A DNA stretch of 64,000 nucleotides, taken from contig NZ_LUFH02000004.1 of the NCBI RefSeq assembly GCF_001586785.1, positions 1 through 64,000 on the forward strand, written 5' to 3'. Position 1 is the stretch's first letter; each line of letters starts with the position of its first letter. Of this stretch, positions 63,956-64,000 are shown in pieces. Below the pieces are notes generated by a model, which saw only the letters and a program-made list of their open reading frames with translations, was not told the origin of the DNA and searched no databases. A program made the position numbers and the translations under genes. Origin of the DNA: Sphaerospermopsis aphanizomenoides BCCUSP55. GTDB lineage: Bacteria; Cyanobacteriota; Cyanobacteriia; Cyanobacteriales; Nostocaceae.

Positions 63956-64000
63956 TGATAGATTTAACGGAATTTTTACGAAAATTATTTTCTTTCAAGT

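Overview
The window comes from a heterocyst-forming, nitrogen-fixing cyanobacterium (order Nostocales). The evidence is dense GCGATCGC (HIP1) octamers, many intergenic arrays of short tandem repeats (heptamers such as CCCTACA, GGGAATA and GTGACAG), petN of the cytochrome b6f complex, a HetP-family protein, the Nif regulator CnfR/PatB, the Nif ferredoxin FdxB, and a cox2-type respiratory oxidase operon. The genus cannot be fixed from the sequence. No rRNA, tRNA, CRISPR array or intact insertion sequence was seen.

Layout. 1-21 kb is a carbon node on the minus strand: a pyruvate-kinase-like enzyme without its C-terminal domain, PEP synthase interrupted by a 394-residue intein at its catalytic histidine, then (after a CheR-PAS protein, PPK2 and a plus-strand CBS-PAS hybrid kinase) 6-phosphofructokinase, a dihydroorotate-dehydrogenase-like protein and NifJ. 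An identical 18-bp direct-repeat motif precedes ppsA and nifJ, each time with a second, inverted copy further out. 21-31 kb holds a DUF442 phosphatase-like gene, a HetP-like gene, sucrose synthase followed by a GH65 phosphorylase/beta-phosphoglucomutase fusion, and a decayed zone (Uma2 gene and fragment, antitoxin-like pseudogene). 31-44 kb carries two radical-SAM proteins, small membrane and exported proteins, a four-GAF histidine kinase, petN with a small membrane-protein gene, an exonuclease, a Tat-exported beta-carbonic-anhydrase-like protein and a two-component pair. 43-48 kb has three membrane glycosyltransferase-type genes, then cofH. 49-58.5 kb is the heterocyst/nitrogen-fixation island: cnfR, fdxB, coxBAC, a helical-repeat protein, a cupin and a nitrogenase-associated ArsC-like protein, closed by a mobile-repeat element and a clear terminator. 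58.5-64 kb has PAP2, TSUP, two CadD-like transporters around a truncated gene, and an Rrf2-cysK operon.

How the parts fit. Sucrose is the carbon form usually thought to reach heterocysts; sucrose synthase and the GH65/PGM fusion feed hexose phosphates; PFK, PK-like, PpsA and NifJ set the PEP/pyruvate/reduced-ferredoxin balance; FdxB and CnfR serve nitrogenase; CoxBAC2 removes oxygen. This linkage is inference from gene content and known family roles. The main novel leads are the shared ppsA/nifJ upstream motif, the PpsA intein with a non-canonical penultimate residue, a MITE family carrying an expandable heptamer array, and tandem repeats that invade or terminate coding regions.
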